NCBI RefSeq assembly: GCF_016918015.1
Contig: NZ_JAERMK010000036.1
Coordinates: 1-35,660, forward strand
DNA: 35,660 nucleotides
Direction of reading: 5' to 3'
Source: Glycomyces sp. YM15
GTDB taxonomy: Bacteria > Actinomycetota > Actinomycetes > Mycobacteriales > Micromonosporaceae
Part shown: piece after piece, positions 9,416 through 17,821 of the stretch
Layout of the letters: the number at the start of each line of letters is the position of its first letter
Numbering within the stretch: position 1 is the stretch's first letter
Program-made: the position numbers and the translations under genes
The notes under the pieces: generated by a model
Told to the model about the DNA's origin: nothing
Databases searched by the model: none
Seen by the model: the letters and a program-made list of their open reading frames with translations, nothing else

Positions 9416-10555
9416 GTGGCATCGCAGGAATGGCTTGAGAAGGACTTCTACGCCATACTCGGCGTGCCGCAGGACGCCTCCAAGAAGGACATCGAGCGGG
9501 CGTACCGCAAGCTCGCGCGTGAACTGCACCCCGACCACAACCCCGAACCGGCGGCCGAGGACCGCTTCAAGGGCGTCTCGGAGGCCTATTCGGTGCTCCA
9601 CGACGACAAGGCGCGCAAGGAGTACGACCAGATCCAGCTGATGAAGTCCGGCCGGGGCGGGTTCGGAGGCATGCACGGCGGCGGCATGCCGGGCGGGGGC
9701 GTGAACCTCGAGGACCTGTTCGGCAACGCGGGCGCCTCGGGCGGCTTCACCGATATCTTCAGCGACCTGTTCCGCGGCGGCAGCGGCGGCGCGCACCGGC
9801 GCCGGAGCGGCGCTCAGCGCGGCAACGACCTGCGCACCCACATCACGCTCGACTTCGCCGACGCCGTGAAGGGCACCACGACCGAGATCCGGATGCGCGC
9901 GCCGGGCGAGTGCGAGACCTGCCACGGCTCGGGCGCGAAGCCCGGCACGACCCCCGACACCTGCACCCGTTGCGGTGGCAGGGGTCTGATCACCGAGAAC
10001 CAGGGCGCGTTCAGCTTCGCCCAGCCGTGCCCCGAATGCGAGGGCACCGGCACCGTGGTCACGGACCCGTGCGTCGACTGCGGCGGCACGGGAGCGACCA
10101 CGAAGGACCGCATCATCACCGTGCGCGTGCCGGTGGGCATCAGCGACGGCCAGTCGATCCGCTTGGCGGGCCGCGGCGCCCCGGGCGAGCGCGGCGGTCC
10201 CTCGGGCGACCTGCTGGTCAAGGTCGCGGTCCGCACGCATCCGCTGTTCGCCCGCGACGGCGACAACGTGACGGTGCGCCTGCCGGTCTCCTTCCCGGAG
10301 GCGGCGATGGGCGCGAAGGTGAAGGTGCCGACCCTCGACGGCCCCGTGACCCTGCGGATCCCGGAGGGCACCCCGACCGGGCGGGTGCTGCGCGTCAAGG
10401 GCCGCGGCGTGCCCGGCAAGGGCGACCTGCTGGTCACGGTCGACGTCGAGGTGCCCCAGGCTCTCTCGGCCGAGGCCCGCGAGGCCCTGGAGAAGTACGC
10501 GGCCGCCTCCCCGGCGGCCGATCGCTCGAAGCTGGAAGAGCTGACGGGCCAATGA
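9416..10555 (+). CDS. dnaJ: Co-chaperone DnaJ
   Basis: Type I Hsp40, 379 aa, which delivers substrates to DnaK and stimulates its ATPase. The J domain occupies about residues 7-75 with the HPD motif (LHPDHN). A Gly/Phe-rich region (about 80-130) follows, then the four zinc-binding repeats CETCHGSG, CTRCGGRG, CPECEGTG and CVDCGGTG, and the C-terminal substrate-binding domains. The GTG at 9416 has a strong GAGGAGG ribosome-binding site. It is the third gene of the HspR-controlled operon. Its TGA overlaps the ATG of a possible 35-codon ORF that runs on towards hspR. Confidence 0.97.
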   Translation: MASQEWLEKDFYAILGVPQDASKKDIERAYRKLARELHPDHNPEPAAEDRFKGVSEAYSVLHDDKARKEYDQIQLMKSGRGGFGGMHGGGMPGGGVNLEDLFGNAGASGGFTDIFSDLFRGGSGGAHRRRSGAQRGNDLRTHITLDFADAVKGTTTEIRMRAPGECETCHGSGAKPGTTPDTCTRCGGRGLITENQGAFSFAQPCPECEGTGTVVTDPCVDCGGTGATTKDRIITVRVPVGISDGQSIRLAGRGAPGERGGPSGDLLVKVAVRTHPLFARDGDNVTVRLPVSFPEAAMGAKVKVPTLDGPVTLRIPEGTPTGRVLRVKGRGVPGKGDLLVTVDVEVPQALSAEAREALEKYAAASPAADRSKLEELTGQ

Positions 10556-10659
10556 TGTTGCAGCAGGTGCGTCTCCGCGTCTCACGTTTCCCGTGGGAGG
10601 CCGAGGCGCGCGAGCCCGGCGTCCGCCGGGCGACGGTCGAGCAGCTGACGAGGCGCTGA
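10552..10659 (+). CDS. Possible 35-aa ORF downstream of dnaJ
   Basis: Starts with ATGATG overlapping the dnaJ stop and ends in a TGATG overlap with the next ORF, the arrangement typical of translational coupling. The product begins MMLQQVRLRVSRFPWE, is basic and amphipathic, and ends TRR. Its LQQVRxRxxRxxWE block is repeated in the next ORF, and the DNA of the two blocks is also similar, both opening with TTGCAGCAGGTGCG. I recognise no family. It could equally be a non-coding repeat that happens to be open. Streptomyces dnaK operons go directly from dnaJ to hspR. Confidence 0.35.
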   Translation: MMLQQVRLRVSRFPWEAEAREPGVRRATVEQLTRR

Positions 10660-11078
10660 TGGTCATGGCGAAGCTCGCGAGCCGGAGAACGGCATTGCAG
10701 CAGGTGCGGTTCCGCCTCGCCCGCCTCCGATGGGAGGACGGGGCGAGCGGCGAGCACCGAGCGGCCGTCCCCGGCGCCCGCGCCGGTGCAGCGACCGCAC
10801 CGCGACCGGACCGCGAGGCGACCTCCAGGCCGCGCGCGGGAGGCCCCGCCGCATCGCGGGCGCCGCGCCCGGCGACCGGCACACCGGGCACGGCCGCCCC
10901 GCTGACGCAGGGGGACCGCGCCGCGGCGAGCGCCGCAACGGCCTCCGCGGCTTCCGGCTCCCGAGCCGGGGACCCGACCGCGGCGGGCGCGGACCGCGAT
11001 CCGTCCGCCGGACGGGCCTCCGCCGCGAAGCCTCCGGCTGCGAACAGGACGAACACCGAGCGAGGGAGGGAACCGTGA
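10659..11078 (+). CDS. Possible 139-aa Ala/Pro-rich ORF between dnaJ and hspR
   Basis: The frame starts in a TGATG overlap with the preceding small ORF and its TGA overlaps the hspR GTG (GTGA), like dnaK/grpE. The N-terminus carries the shared LQQVRFRLARLRWE block (about residues 13-26). The rest is rich in Ala, Pro, Arg and Gly and looks disordered. Third positions are mostly G or C, as for real genes here, though not decisively. The beginning overlaps a copy of the dispersed repeat GGCGAnGCTTGCGAGCC (10667-10683), which weakens the coding case. Another frame across 10730-11074 is also open in phase with hspR, but it is far too Arg-rich to be a natural N-terminal extension. Function unknown. 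Confidence 0.4.
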   Translation: MVMAKLASRRTALQQVRFRLARLRWEDGASGEHRAAVPGARAGAATAPRPDREATSRPRAGGPAASRAPRPATGTPGTAAPLTQGDRAAASAATASAASGSRAGDPTAAGADRDPSAGRASAAKPPAANRTNTERGREP

Positions 11079-11629
11079 CCGCATCCGACCACACCGGCTC
11101 CGGGCCCGGCCGTCCGAACGACCGCGCCGCAAAGGACGACGCCCGCCGCACCGGCGACCGTCCCGCCGACATGAGCGCCCGCCACCAGGTGCGCATCGAG
11201 ATCGCCTACCACCAGCGCCGACCCGCCAGCGGCGACGAGATCGACTACGACGCCAAGATCCTCGCGATCTCGGCCGCCGCCGAGATGGCCGGGATGCACC
11301 CGCAGACCCTCCGCCAGTACGACCGGCTCGGCCTCGTCGAACCCGCCCGCACTCCCGGCGGCGGCCGCCGCTACTCCGTCCGCGACGTCACGCGCCTGCG
11401 CGAGATCCAGCGCCTCTCCCAGGACGAGGGCGTCAACCTCGCGGGCATCAAGCGCATCATGGACCTCGAACGCGAGGTCCAGGCCGTGCGCGCCGAAGCC
11501 GGCGCCGCCGTCGAGGAGCTCGCCCGCGAACTCCAGCGTGCCCGCGCCCAGCTCGCGGAACTGCAGGCGATGGCCGGACCGTTCCGCCGCTCCACCGACA
11601 TCGTCTTGTGGCGGGGCGAACAAAGTTGA
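11075..11629 (+). CDS. hspR: Heat-shock repressor HspR (MerR family)
   Basis: HspR represses the dnaK operon by binding HAIR sequences, with DnaK as co-repressor in Streptomyces. 184 aa. After about 50 poorly conserved residues comes a MerR-type winged helix (about 60-130) containing ILAISAAAEMAGMHPQTLRQYDRLGLVEP and the GRRYSVRDV wing, then a dimer coiled coil (about 130-165) and a variable tail. The GTG at 11075 follows a GAGGGAGGG ribosome-binding site and overlaps the stop of the preceding ORF. As the last gene of the operon it closes the feedback loop on the HAIR sites at 6517 and 6599. Confidence 0.95.
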   Translation: MTASDHTGSGPGRPNDRAAKDDARRTGDRPADMSARHQVRIEIAYHQRRPASGDEIDYDAKILAISAAAEMAGMHPQTLRQYDRLGLVEPARTPGGGRRYSVRDVTRLREIQRLSQDEGVNLAGIKRIMDLEREVQAVRAEAGAAVEELARELQRARAQLAELQAMAGPFRRSTDIVLWRGEQS

Positions 11630-11633
11630 CCGC

Positions 11634-11661
11634 TTGCCTTCCCCCTCCGTCCCGTTAAGAT
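11634..11661 (+). promoter_or_regulatory. Putative promoter of the CBS/CNNM pair
   Basis: TTGCCT (11634-11639), a 16-base spacer, then TAAGAT (11656-11661), directly after hspR and about 160 bp before the next gene. The remaining leader up to 11823 contains no ORF that I can support. Confidence 0.5.
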
Positions 11662-11823
11662 CGGGCCCATGCGACGAAAACGACGACGGTCGATCACGGC
11701 CGGGAAGCCCCGCCGAGCGCGACATCGAAGTCCCCGGCCCGGCGGCGACCCGCTCCGGGCTTCGGAACCACACGGCACGTCCACACGGCACGGCGCCGTG
11801 CAACGGCACAGGGGGCATGAGCG

Positions 11824-13194
11824 ATGCTCATAGCCATCGGTCTGGTCATCATCCTGGCCGTCACCGCCGCCACGGGCTTCTTCGTGGCGCTCGAATTCGC
11901 ATACACCGCCGTCGACCGGTCCCGCCTCGAGGACCTCGCGAACGACGGCGACCCGCGCCGGGCCTCCCGCGCCCGCCGGGCGCTCAAGATCTGCACCTCC
12001 CTGTCCTTCGCGCTCTCGGGCGCGCAACTGGGCATCACCGTCACCGCCCTGTTCGTCGGCTTCTTCGCCGAGCCCTACCTCGGCCAGGGCCTCGCCGACC
12101 TCCTCGGCGTCGCCGGAGTCCCCGCCGGCGTCTCGGTCACCATCGGCGTCACCTTCGCGTTCCTGTTCGCGAACGTCGTCCAGATGATCCTCGGCGAGCT
12201 CGGCCCCAAGAACCTCGCGATCGCCCGCACCGAAGCCCTCGCGCTCGCGCTGGCCGCGCCCACCCACGCCTACCTCACCGTGTGCGGGCCGATCATCCGC
12301 TTCTTCGACGCCGCCTCCACGAAACTGCTGCAGCGCTTGGGCATCCAGCCCGTCGAGGAACTGGAGCACAACGCCACCCCCGAGGACCTGCACCGCATCA
12401 TCGACGTCTCCCGCGACGAGGGCGCCCTCGACCGGGGCCTCTCCGACCTCCTCGACCGCGGCCTCGACTTCGCGGCCACCGTCGCCGACCAGGCCATGAC
12501 CCCGCGCGTCAACGTCCAGACCCTCGCCGCCGAGGCCACCGTGGCCGACGCCGTCGAGGCGCTCGCCGGGGGCCACTCGCGCTTCCCGGTCGTCGGCGAC
12601 GACGTCGACGACCTGCGCGGCGTGGTCGGCCTCAACCAGATCATCGGCGTCCCCCGCGAGGACCGCGACACGGTCCGCGTCGGCGAGATCGCCGACCCGG
12701 CCCTCCTCGTGCCCGCCTCCCTGCCGCTCCCCACCCTGCTGGAGCGCATGCGAAGCCAGCACCGGCAGCTCGCGTGCATCGTGGACGAGTTCGGCGGCTT
12801 CGCCGGGATCGTCACCCTCGAAGACCTCGCCGAAGAACTCGTCGGCGAGATCCGCGACGAGCAGGACCGCTTCGAGGCCGTCCCCGTCTCGCTCGCGGGC
12901 GGCGCCTGGCTCATCCCCGGCCGCTGGCGCATCGACGAGGTCGCCGACGCCACCGGGATCGAACTCCCCGAAGGCGAGCACTACGAGACCATCGCGGGCC
13001 TCGTCATGTCCCAGCTCGGCCGCATCGCCCACCCCGGCGACACGGTCGACGTCGACACCGTCCCCCAAGTGGGCGACGCCCCAGCGCACGCCGGCAACGC
13101 GCCCCGCCGCGTCCGCATGGTCGTCGTCTCCTGCTCCCGCCATGTGCCGCAAGCGATCGAGCTGCGGCCCCAACCGGTGGAGGTGGACGCGTGA
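11824..13194 (+). CDS. CNNM/CBS/CorC_HlyC membrane protein
   Basis: 456-aa member of the HlyC/CorC family (CNNM transporters, DUF21), often called hemolysin-like and probably involved in Mg2+ or other cation efflux. Residues 1-180 form the CNNM transmembrane domain with the family block LSGAQLGITVTAL and the GELGPKNLA motif. A pair of CBS domains follows (about 200-330, including ACIVDEFGGFAGIVTLED). Residues about 345-430 are the small CorC_HlyC domain, present and complete. A GGGGGC ribosome-binding site precedes the ATG. The stop overlaps the GTG of a paralogue, so the two probably form one complex. The coding strand is unusually C-rich at third positions. Confidence 0.92.
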   Translation: MLIAIGLVIILAVTAATGFFVALEFAYTAVDRSRLEDLANDGDPRRASRARRALKICTSLSFALSGAQLGITVTALFVGFFAEPYLGQGLADLLGVAGVPAGVSVTIGVTFAFLFANVVQMILGELGPKNLAIARTEALALALAAPTHAYLTVCGPIIRFFDAASTKLLQRLGIQPVEELEHNATPEDLHRIIDVSRDEGALDRGLSDLLDRGLDFAATVADQAMTPRVNVQTLAAEATVADAVEALAGGHSRFPVVGDDVDDLRGVVGLNQIIGVPREDRDTVRVGEIADPALLVPASLPLPTLLERMRSQHRQLACIVDEFGGFAGIVTLEDLAEELVGEIRDEQDRFEAVPVSLAGGAWLIPGRWRIDEVADATGIELPEGEHYETIAGLVMSQLGRIAHPGDTVDVDTVPQVGDAPAHAGNAPRRVRMVVVSCSRHVPQAIELRPQPVEVDA

Positions 13195-14213
13195 GCACCG
13201 GCCCCGCACTGCTGATCTCCGTACTCCTCCTGGCCGCCAACGCGTTCTTCGTGGCCGCCGAGTTCGCCCTCGTGGCCTCCCGGCAGCACCGGCTCGAACA
13301 GGACGGCTCCCGCGCCGCCCGGGCCGCCCTGCGCGGCACCAGGAACCTCTCGCTCATGCTCGCGGGCGCCCAGCTGGGCATCACCGCGTGCACCGTCGGC
13401 CTCGGCGCGCTCGCCGAACCGGCGCTGGCGCACGCGATCGAGATCCCGCTGGAGGCCATGGGCCTCGAAGCGGCGGCGCATCCGATCGCGTTCACGATCG
13501 CGCTGCTCATCGTCGTGTTCCTGCACATGGTCGTGGGCGAGATGATGCCCAAGTCGTGGGCGATCACCCACCCCGAGGCCTCGGCGATGGCACTGATCTG
13601 GCCCTTCACCGGCTACGTGTGGGCCACCAAACCGATCCTGCTGGGCCTCAACCACGGCGCGAACGCGATCCTCAGGGCGTTCAAGGTCGAACCGGCCGAC
13701 GAGAAGGCCCAGGCGCACTCGCCGGAGGAGCTGCGGTACCTGCTGCGCTCCTCGGCGGAGGCCGGGATGCTCGGCGAACCGGAACACCAGATGCTCACGC
13801 ACGCCATCGAAGTGCAGCGCCGCCCGGTGGGCGAGCTCTCGATCCCGTGGCCGGAGGTGGTGACGATCGCGGCCGGCTCCACGGCGGTGCAGGCGGAGGA
13901 GCGCAGCCGCGACACGGGCCGCTCCCGCATGGTCGTGGTCGACGCCGACGAGCGCCCGGTCGGCCTCGTCCACGTGCGCGAGGCCGTCCAGGCCGAGCCG
14001 GGTGCCCCGGTCACCGACCTGGCCGCCGCGCCGCTGCTCGTCGGCGCCGAGATCACCGTCGCCGCGGCGGTCGCGCTCATGCGCCGCCAGCGGGCCCAGC
14101 TCGCCCTCGTCACCGGCCCGGACCGCGAGGTCACCGGCCTGGTCGCCATGGAAGACCTCCTCGAGGAGATCATGGGCGAGTTCTACGACGAGACCGACAG
14201 CGTCGCCACATAG
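13191..14213 (+). CDS. CNNM/CBS membrane protein lacking CorC_HlyC domain
   Basis: 340-aa paralogue of the preceding gene. Its GTG overlaps the upstream stop (GTGA). It has the CNNM transmembrane domain (about 1-180; FFVAAEFALV, LAGAQLGITACTVGLGALAEPAL, VVGEMMPKSWA) and a CBS pair (about 200-330, ending GLVAMEDLLEEIMGEFYDET). It stops there, without the C-terminal CorC_HlyC domain of its partner. This paired long-and-short arrangement is common in actinobacteria. The transport substrate is unknown. Confidence 0.92.
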   Translation: MSTGPALLISVLLLAANAFFVAAEFALVASRQHRLEQDGSRAARAALRGTRNLSLMLAGAQLGITACTVGLGALAEPALAHAIEIPLEAMGLEAAAHPIAFTIALLIVVFLHMVVGEMMPKSWAITHPEASAMALIWPFTGYVWATKPILLGLNHGANAILRAFKVEPADEKAQAHSPEELRYLLRSSAEAGMLGEPEHQMLTHAIEVQRRPVGELSIPWPEVVTIAAGSTAVQAEERSRDTGRSRMVVVDADERPVGLVHVREAVQAEPGAPVTDLAAAPLLVGAEITVAAAVALMRRQRAQLALVTGPDREVTGLVAMEDLLEEIMGEFYDETDSVAT

Positions 14214-14242
14214 TTCAGCCGCTAACGGTTCGAACCCGGTCG

Positions 14243-14278
14243 AGGGCCTCAACGGAGCTTCCACTCCGCTGAGGCCCT
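14243..14278. terminator. Terminator after the CBS pair
   Basis: 15-bp stem (14243-14257 with 14264-14278) with one mismatch and a 6-base loop, 30 bp after the stop, followed by TTCC. Confidence 0.8.
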
Positions 14279-14401
14279 TCCGCATGCAGGGATCCGGACG
14301 TTTTCGGCACGACACGCGGCGCGGGGCGTGTTCGTCTCCGGTTTCGGGCCCTTCAGGCGTGATCATGATTCATCAACCGTTTCCTGTGACTCTGGAAGAC
14401 C

Positions 14402-15748
14402 ATGTCGAAATTCTTCGAGGAAACCGGGCCCGAATTCGCTGTCGCCATGCGCGGCTACGACCGCAATCAGGTCGAAGAGTTCACCTCCCGGCTGTACCAG
14501 AACATCAAGACCCACGAGCAGCACCGCGACGAGGCGTCGCGGGCATTGGAGGCCGCGGAACAGCAGCTGCGCCGCGCCGAGGAGCGCATCGGCGCCCTGG
14601 AGCGCCGCGTCGCCGACAGGGCCACGCAGATCGCCGAGGCCGAGGCCCCGACCCTCGCCGGGCTCGGCGCGCGCGTCGAGAAGATCCTGCGCGCCGCCGA
14701 ACAGGACGCGGGCGTCCAGAAAGCCGACGCGAAGCGCCAGGCCGCCTCGATGCTGGGCGAAGCCCGCGCCGAAGCCGAGTCCATGATCCGCACGGCCCAC
14801 ACCGAGGCCGCCGACATCACCGCCACCACCGACCAGGACGTCACCGAGATCCGCGCCCGAGCGGTCAACGAGACGACCGAGCTGCGCGAGAACGCCCGCC
14901 GCAACCACGATCTGGCCATTGCCGACGCCCACCGCGAAGTCCAGACCGCGCAGAGCCAGTCGCGCGCCGAGGCCGAGAAGACGCGCTCGAAGGCCGAACG
15001 CGAGATCGCGGTCCAGCGGGCCACGGCCGAACGCGAGGTCACCGAGCTGAAAGCGCACGCCGCCCGCGAGGCGGACGAGCAGCGCAACGCCGCCCAGCGA
15101 CTCCTGGCCGAGGCCGCCGAGCACCGCAAGAAGAAGACCCAGGAGCTCATCCTCGCCGAGGCCGACCGGCGCGAACGGGCCCAGAAGGAGGAGGCCGACC
15201 GGCACCAGCAGGCCATCGCGACCGCGCAGCGGATCGTCTCCGAGGCCGAAGACCGGCTCGCCCTCGCCGAGGAACGCGCCCGCAGCTCCGAGAACCGCGC
15301 CGTCGAGCGCCGCGAGGAGGCCGACCAGCAGGCGAAGGACGCGCTGCACCGCGCGGTCGAGCAGGCGAAGGTCGTCAAGTCCGATGCCGTGAAGGAATCG
15401 GAGCGGCTGCGCCGCACCGCGCAGGAGCGGGCCGCCGAACGCGTCCAGCCCCTCGCCGAAGAGGTCGAGGCGCTGGCCCGACAGCGCGACAGCGCGGGTT
15501 CGAACCTGACGGACCTGCGCCGCCAGCTGGGCCTGGTCTCGGGGGAGGAGGAGCCGGTCCTCGTGGGGGCGTCCGCTTCGTCCTCGGGTTCGTCGACCGG
15601 GTCGAGCTTCGACCTGCCGTCGGCGGGCAGCGGATACGAGTCCCCGTCGATGGGGGTCTTCGAGTCCGAGTCGGCGCCGCTGCCGATCAACAGGCAGCGG
15701 GACGGTTCCGACATCGACCGCACCCAGCAGCTGCCGGTGGTCCGCTAG
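14402..15748 (+). CDS. DivIVA-like long coiled-coil protein
   Basis: 448 aa. The N-terminus FAVAMRGYDRNQVEEF (about residues 11-26) is the DivIVA-type membrane/polar-targeting motif. Residues about 35-370 are an almost unbroken, Ala/Glu/Arg-rich coiled coil containing many AEA and REA repeats. The last 70 residues are Ser/Gly-rich and disordered, ending QQLPVVR. In filamentous actinobacteria such proteins (DivIVA, Scy, FilP and relatives) build tip-associated or intermediate-filament-like scaffolds for polar growth. Which subgroup this belongs to cannot be decided here; a heptad or hendecad analysis would help. A GGAAG ribosome-binding site precedes the ATG. It is monocistronic, between a terminator and a long hairpin. 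Confidence 0.85.
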   Translation: MSKFFEETGPEFAVAMRGYDRNQVEEFTSRLYQNIKTHEQHRDEASRALEAAEQQLRRAEERIGALERRVADRATQIAEAEAPTLAGLGARVEKILRAAEQDAGVQKADAKRQAASMLGEARAEAESMIRTAHTEAADITATTDQDVTEIRARAVNETTELRENARRNHDLAIADAHREVQTAQSQSRAEAEKTRSKAEREIAVQRATAEREVTELKAHAAREADEQRNAAQRLLAEAAEHRKKKTQELILAEADRRERAQKEEADRHQQAIATAQRIVSEAEDRLALAEERARSSENRAVERREEADQQAKDALHRAVEQAKVVKSDAVKESERLRRTAQERAAERVQPLAEEVEALARQRDSAGSNLTDLRRQLGLVSGEEEPVLVGASASSSGSSTGSSFDLPSAGSGYESPSMGVFESESAPLPINRQRDGSDIDRTQQLPVVR

Positions 15749-15766
15749 CCCGATCCGAGCAGCAAC

Positions 15767-15833
15767 GCCGCGCGCCGCGGTCAGCCGGGAAGGGAGCGAA
15801 AACGCTCTCCGCACTGGCCGACCGCGGCGCGGC
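15767..15833. terminator. Long hairpin after the DivIVA-like gene
   Basis: A 67-base structure. The outer arms (15767-15782 with 15820-15833) pair over about 14 bp with a 2-base bulge, and an inner GGGAGCG-AAAA-CGCTCTC hairpin caps it. An A/T-only tract follows immediately. Confidence 0.65.
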
Positions 15834-15835
15834 CC

Positions 15836-15858
15836 TATATTATAAATAAAATGAACAA
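15836..15858 (+). promoter_or_regulatory. AT-rich island before the GH20 gene
   Basis: TATATTATAAATAAAATG (15836-15853) is a striking A/T block in a genome of over 70% GC. It offers several -10-like hexamers (TATATT, TATAAA) just ahead of an in-frame ATG at 15851. It is probably the GH20 promoter -10 region. No good -35 is seen, and the upstream position is occupied by the hairpin. Confidence 0.45.
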
Positions 15859-15958
15859 ATTCGGCGGGGGCGCGACACCGCCCGCCCGACCCCCCGGGCC
15901 CGCGAAGCCACGCGAGCCGACAGCGCTACGACAACGACCACCACAGGAGCCCCCGCAC

Positions 15959-17590
15959 ATGCAGCGCCGCATCTCGCTGATCCCGCAGCCGCAGCAGCTC
16001 ACCGCCGCAGACGGCGACCTCGACCTGAGCATCCTCGGCGCCATCGCCGCAGCACCCGAGCTGCACCCCCTGGCCTGGCTCCTCTCGGACCTCCTCCACC
16101 GCGGCACCGGCCTGCGCCTCCCCGTAGTGCGAAGCTCCGCCACGGACCCGGTCGAAGGCCGCGTCCTCCGCCTCGGCCTCACCGGCGACCGCCCCGAGGA
16201 CTTCACCACCGCCGCCGAGGCCTACCGGCTCGACGTCACCCCCGACGGGGTCGCCCTCACCGCCGCCCACCCGGCCGGCATCGCCCGCGGCATCGCCACC
16301 TTCCGCCAGCTGCTCCCCGCCGACGCCCTCCGCGAGGCCCCCGCCGCCGACCCGATCATTCCGCTCGTCCGGATCGTCGACGAGCCGCGTCTGCGCTGGC
16401 GCGGCGTCATGCTCGACGTGGTGCGGCATTTCCAGCCGAAGGACTTCGTGCTCAAGATGATCGATCGGGCGTGGCTCCACCGGCTCAACGTCGTCCATCT
16501 GCATCTCACCGACGACCAGGGCTGGCGTTTCGAGGTGCCCTCGCGCCCGAAGCTGACTGAGATCGGTTCCTGGCGCGCCGAGACCAAGGTCGGTCACGCG
16601 CGCGACGAGGCCGCGGGCTACGAGCCGACGCCGCACGGCGGGTTCTTCTCGGTCGCGGACCTGCGCGAGATCGCCTCGTACGCGCGCGAGCGCCACATCA
16701 TGATCGTCCCCGAGGTGAATCTCCCCGGGCACGCCCGCGCGGTGCTCGCGGCCTACCCCGAACTCGGTGCGGGGCGGCACCAGTCCGTGTGCCCCACGTT
16801 CGGCGTCTTCGAGGAGGTGCTGGAGCCGACGCAGGCGGCGCTGGACTTCGCGCTGGAGGCGTACACGGCGATCGCCGAGGTCTTCGACGGGCCGTTCATC
16901 CACATCGGCGGCGACGAGGTGCCGATGACGCAGTGGGAGTCCTCTCCGATCGCCCGGAAGCTCATGGAGCGCGAGGGCATGGAGGACGTGCGCGGTGTGC
17001 AGGCGTGGTTCACGAGGGCGTTCTGCGCGCATCTGGCGAAGCTGGGCAAGCGCGTGATCGGCTGGGACGAGATCCTCGACGGCGGCGCGCCCGCCGAGGC
17101 CGCGGTGCAGGTCTGGCGCACCCAGGCGTATGTCGAGAAGGCCCTCGAGGCCGGGCACGAGGTGCTGGTCAGCCCGCAGACGCACGTCTACTTCGACCAC
17201 TACGAGAGCGACGGGGAGCGCGAGCCGCTGCGCATCCACGGCCTCACCCCGATCGAGAAGGTCGCGGCGTGGGATCCGGCCCCGGCGGGGATCGACGAGT
17301 CGCGGATTCTCGGTGCGCAGTGCCAGTTGTGGTCGGAGTACCTGCCGAATCCGCGCGACGTCGAGTACGCCGCGTTCCCGCGCCTGGCCGTCTTCGCCGA
17401 GGTCGCCTGGACGAACCTCGAGGTGCGCGAGGCGGATCCGGTCCTCGACAGGCTCGGCGTCCATTTGGAGCGTTTGCACGCCATGGGGATCGGCTACCGG
17501 CCGCTCGAGGGGCCGAAGCCGTGGCAACAGGGCGGGACGGGCCGCTACCGCCGCTTCGACTTCGAGTTCACCGAGCCTGAGGTCGCTTAG
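15959..17590 (+). CDS. GH20 beta-N-acetylhexosaminidase
   Basis: 543 aa; removes terminal GlcNAc or GalNAc from chitin oligosaccharides or glycans. No signal peptide is seen, so it is probably cytoplasmic. Residues 1-135 are the GH20 N-terminal alpha/beta domain (VRLVPxPQ-like start ISLIPQPQQL). The catalytic TIM barrel begins at RWRGVMLDVVRHF and contains the HIGGDE signature with the Asp319-Glu320 catalytic pair of substrate-assisted catalysis. The start at 15959 is chosen for its CAGGAG ribosome-binding site. An in-frame ATG at 15851 just after the AT-rich island would add 36 Pro-rich residues and is possible only if leaderless. Third-base preference changes near the domain junction. Confidence 0.95.
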   Translation: MQRRISLIPQPQQLTAADGDLDLSILGAIAAAPELHPLAWLLSDLLHRGTGLRLPVVRSSATDPVEGRVLRLGLTGDRPEDFTTAAEAYRLDVTPDGVALTAAHPAGIARGIATFRQLLPADALREAPAADPIIPLVRIVDEPRLRWRGVMLDVVRHFQPKDFVLKMIDRAWLHRLNVVHLHLTDDQGWRFEVPSRPKLTEIGSWRAETKVGHARDEAAGYEPTPHGGFFSVADLREIASYARERHIMIVPEVNLPGHARAVLAAYPELGAGRHQSVCPTFGVFEEVLEPTQAALDFALEAYTAIAEVFDGPFIHIGGDEVPMTQWESSPIARKLMEREGMEDVRGVQAWFTRAFCAHLAKLGKRVIGWDEILDGGAPAEAAVQVWRTQAYVEKALEAGHEVLVSPQTHVYFDHYESDGEREPLRIHGLTPIEKVAAWDPAPAGIDESRILGAQCQLWSEYLPNPRDVEYAAFPRLAVFAEVAWTNLEVREADPVLDRLGVHLERLHAMGIGYRPLEGPKPWQQGGTGRYRRFDFEFTEPEVA

Positions 17591-17646
17591 GGCCCGTCCG
17601 GTGAACCCGGATGGCCCTGGCCTGCGAATGGTCTTGGTGGGGAACG

Positions 17647-17684
17647 AAACCCGTGCGGGCCGCTCAAGCGGCCCGCACGGGTTT
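17647..17684. terminator. Bidirectional terminator GH20 / NlpC-P60
   Basis: Perfect 17-bp stem (17647-17663 with 17668-17684) with a TCAA loop, flanked by AAA and TTT, so it can act on either strand between these convergent genes. Confidence 0.95.
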
Positions 17685-17821
17685 CTCTACTATGAATCGC
17701 AGTCCCCGACGGCGGCGTCGGCGCATTGCGGGTCAGCAGCAGGGTCAGCAATCGAGACCGCCGGTGCCGCCGCCGGGGAGTCCGCTCCAGGGCCCGAGGG
17801 CCCGGAAACTCCCGGTCCGGG

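Noticed and set aside
10730..11074. N-terminal extension of HspR by 115 residues in the same frame
   Set aside because: The extension is extremely Arg/Gly-rich without a fold. The GTG at 11075 has a strong ribosome-binding site and sits in a GTGA overlap.
8945..11818. 957-aa minus-strand open frame across grpE-dnaJ-hspR
   Set aside because: Entirely antisense to three well-identified chaperone genes, and its composition is typical of GC-rich shadows.
14225..14236. Possible tRNA T-loop (GGTTCGAACCC)
   Set aside because: No anticodon arm, D arm or acceptor stem can be found around it. The sequence lies between a gene stop and a terminator.
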